Assembly (NCBI RefSeq): GCF_017355525.1
Contig: NZ_CP067395.1
Location: 930,001-994,000 of the forward strand
Direction: 5' to 3'
Length of the DNA: 64,000 nucleotides
From: Lysobacter enzymogenes
GTDB lineage: Bacteria > Pseudomonadota > Gammaproteobacteria > Xanthomonadales > Xanthomonadaceae
In this document: one piece after another, positions 62,209 to 64,000 of the stretch
Numbering within the stretch: position 1 is the stretch's first letter
How the letters are laid out: every line of letters starts with the position of its first letter
Made by a program: the position numbers and the translations under genes
Notes under the pieces: generated by a model
The model's input: only the letters and a program-made list of their open reading frames with translations
What the model was told of the DNA's origin: nothing
The model's database searches: none

Positions 62209-62661
62209 ATGCCCTTTCTTTCGCTGCTGTTGCGTCTGTCGCTGATCGTCGCGTTGAGCCTCAACGGCTACGCGTCGGCGGCGATGATCGCCAGCGGCGG
62301 GCACGCGATGGGTCCGCGCGTGGCCGCGGCGACCGTGCCGGCGAAGGCCGAGATGGCCGACTGCCACGAAGGCATGGACATGGCCGCGATGGCGCAGGCC
62401 GACACCGCCGCCGCGCACCCGAGCGCGCCGGCTCAAGCCGGCAAACACCCCGCCGGGCATTCCGGCGACCCCGCCGCGCCGCACGACGGCGATTGCTGCG
62501 GCAAGTTCGCCTGCCAGTGCGATTGCCTGCAGGCGGCCAGCATCGCCCACGCGATCGTGCCGCTGCCGCCGGGCCTGGACTCGGTCGCGCCGGCCCTGCC
62601 CACGCCGCAGGCCCCGCCGAGCGGCGTGCTGAGCCTGCCGATCCGCCCACCCATCGCCTGA
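62209..62661 (+). CDS. copL: CopL-family metal-binding regulatory protein
   Basis: 150 residues. Signal-like N-terminus MPFLSLLLRLSLIVALSLNGYA, then a His/Met/Cys-rich region (DCHEGMDMAAMAQ, DGDCCGKFACQCDCLQ) suited to copper binding. In Xanthomonas CopL is encoded just upstream of copA and is needed for copper-induced expression. The ATG at 62209 is preferred over a TTG two codons earlier. Confidence 0.9.
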   Translation: MPFLSLLLRLSLIVALSLNGYASAAMIASGGHAMGPRVAAATVPAKAEMADCHEGMDMAAMAQADTAAAHPSAPAQAGKHPAGHSGDPAAPHDGDCCGKFACQCDCLQAASIAHAIVPLPPGLDSVAPALPTPQAPPSGVLSLPIRPPIA

Positions 62662-62827
62662 ACGCGCGCCCGGCCGGCGGATGCCCGGCCCACGGCCCGT
62701 CCGCGCGCGTGCAACGCGCGCGGCATCGCGGCCGTCCGCCCGCAGCGACGCGGCGGCGCCCCTGGCGCTTGCCCCGCGCGCGTCCCACCGCGAGACTGAT
62801 CGCGGATCTTCCCAACGGAAGGCTTCC

Positions 62828-64000
62828 ATGAAATTGCCCGTATTCCCGTTCGGCGCCCCCGCAGTCGCGGCGTCGGCGCTCGACAGTCCCGGCCGCCGCC
62901 GTTTCGTCGCCGGCCTCGCCGCCGGCGGCGCCATCGCCGGCAGCGGCCTGTGGCGCGGCGCGTCCGCCGCGCCGATGGCGCATACCCCGCGCGTGCTCAG
63001 CGGCACCGAATTCGATCTCGACATCGGCGCCACCCAGGTCAACTTCACCGGCCGCGTGCGTCCGGCCGTCACCGTCAACGGCAGCCTGCCCGCGCCGATC
63101 CTGCGCTGGCGCGAAGGCGACACCGTGACCCTGCGCGTGGCCAACCGCGTGCGCGAAGGCATGACCTCGATCCATTGGCACGGCCTGATCCTGCCGGCCA
63201 ACATGGACGGCGTGCCCGGCCTGAGCTTCGACGGCATCCGCCCCGGCGAAAGCTACGTCTACCGCTTCCGCGTCGGCCAGTCCGGCACCTACTGGTACCA
63301 CAGCCATTCGCTGTTCCAGGAACAGGCCGGCCTGTACGGCGCGATCGTGATCGATCCGCGCGAACCGCATCCCTACCGCTACGACCGCGAGCACGTGCTG
63401 CTGCTGTCGGACTGGACCGACCTGGAACCGGCCGCGCTGTTCCACCGGCTCAAGCAGATGTCCAGCTACGACAACTACTACAAGCGCACCGTCGGCGACG
63501 CGCTGCGCGACGTGCGTGACAAGGGCCTGGCCGCGACCCTGCGCGACCGCGGCGAATGGGGCCGCATGCGCATGACCCCGACCGACCTGTCCGACGTCAA
63601 CGGCCATACGTACACCTATCTGCTCAACGGCGCGACGCCCGCCGGCAACTGGACCGGCCTGTTCAAGCCCGGCGAGAAGGTGCTGCTGCGCTTCGTCAAC
63701 GGCTCGGCGATGACCTACTTCGACGTGCGCATCCCCGGCCTGAAGATGACCGTGGTCGCCGCCGACGGCCAACCAGTGCATCCGGTCAGCGTCGACGAGT
63801 TCCGCATCGCGGTCGCCGAAACCTACGACGTGCTGGTCGAACCTTCGGGCCAGGACGCCTACACCATCTTCTGCCAGGACAACGCCCGCACCGGCTATGT
63901 GCGCGGCACCCTGGCCGTGCGCGAAGGCCTGGAAGCGGAGGTGCCGCGCACCGATCCGCGACCGCTGCTGACGATGGACGACATGGGCCACGGCGGCATG
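62828..64000 (+). CDS. copA: Copper resistance multicopper oxidase CopA, cut by the window end
   Basis: 391 codons seen; the rest lies beyond the window. Twin-arginine signal (SPGRRRFVAGLAAGGAIAGSGL), then cupredoxin domains with copper ligands HWHG (SIHWHGLILP) and WYHSHS, and a start of the Met-rich region (MDDMGHGGM) at the window edge. Periplasmic Cu(I) oxidase of the copLAB system; copB is expected next. GGAAGG ribosome site before the ATG. Confidence 0.95.
   Translation, partial: MKLPVFPFGAPAVAASALDSPGRRRFVAGLAAGGAIAGSGLWRGASAAPMAHTPRVLSGTEFDLDIGATQVNFTGRVRPAVTVNGSLPAPILRWREGDTVTLRVANRVREGMTSIHWHGLILPANMDGVPGLSFDGIRPGESYVYRFRVGQSGTYWYHSHSLFQEQAGLYGAIVIDPREPHPYRYDREHVLLLSDWTDLEPAALFHRLKQMSSYDNYYKRTVGDALRDVRDKGLAATLRDRGEWGRMRMTPTDLSDVNGHTYTYLLNGATPAGNWTGLFKPGEKVLLRFVNGSAMTYFDVRIPGLKMTVVAADGQPVHPVSVDEFRIAVAETYDVLVEPSGQDAYTIFCQDNARTGYVRGTLAVREGLEAEVPRTDPRPLLTMDDMGHGGM

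Overview
GC-rich (about 70%) chromosomal DNA from a gammaproteobacterium, most likely Lysobacter or a close Xanthomonadaceae relative. The assignment rests on the copL-copA pair, the abundant TonB-dependent receptors, a FecI/FecR heme operon, a dif-like site matching Xanthomonas filamentous-phage cores, and overall gene style. It is inferred from gene content; no 16S or other marker is present. Genes are tightly packed and many are translationally coupled by ATGA or TGATG overlaps. I saw no tRNA, rRNA, CRISPR array or intact insertion sequence.

Layout. 1-3.5 kb: an ECF sigma/anti-sigma pair with a fatty-acid desaturase and the start of an FAD oxidoreductase, probably a membrane-lipid stress module. 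3.6-7.6 kb: an outer-membrane beta-barrel protein and a large secreted GEVED/DUF11 protein separated by two terminator hairpins, then an unknown gene. 7.8-17.1 kb: a LysR gene, then a glycan-utilisation locus (TonB-dependent receptor, FucP-type transporter, PfkB kinase, ROK repressor, divergent GH9 hydrolase) with two related candidate ROK operators. 17.1-22.3 kb: housekeeping and unknown genes (GFA-like, flavin-binding, Fpg/Nei glycosylase, DUF72, idi, GAF protein). 22.3-30.1 kb: one co-directional heme-acquisition block: FecI, FecR, STN-type receptor, heme oxygenase, DUF454, ExbB, ExbD, TonB. 30.4-42.9 kb: a diguanylate cyclase, a VOC protein, transporters, short-chain dehydrogenases and regulators.

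43.0-53.0 kb: two convergent operons and a LacI repressor. One has a sugar isomerase-like protein, a GMC dehydrogenase, its gluconate-dehydrogenase-3-type subunit and a DUF1080 protein. The other has two TIM-barrel isomerases, an MFS transporter, a Gfo/Idh/MocA oxidoreductase and a cytochrome c. Both carry the same 14-bp palindrome upstream, so they are probably one regulon that oxidises glycosides at C3 in the periplasm, cleaves the 3-keto products and imports the sugars.

53.2-54.7 kb: a small low-homology island with a near-perfect XerC/XerD dif-like site, a DUF3653-type phage gene, an unknown small protein and a partial second copy of the site: a candidate remnant of a dif-integrating filamentous phage, or the chromosomal dif itself. 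54.8-61.6 kb: a six-gene catecholate siderophore operon (entC, entE, entB, a VibH-like free-standing condensation protein, a ferri-siderophore reductase, entA), with no NRPS megasynthase in the window. 62.1-64.0 kb: the copper operon copL-copA, cut by the window end, preceded by a perfect inverted repeat resembling a CueR/MerR operator.
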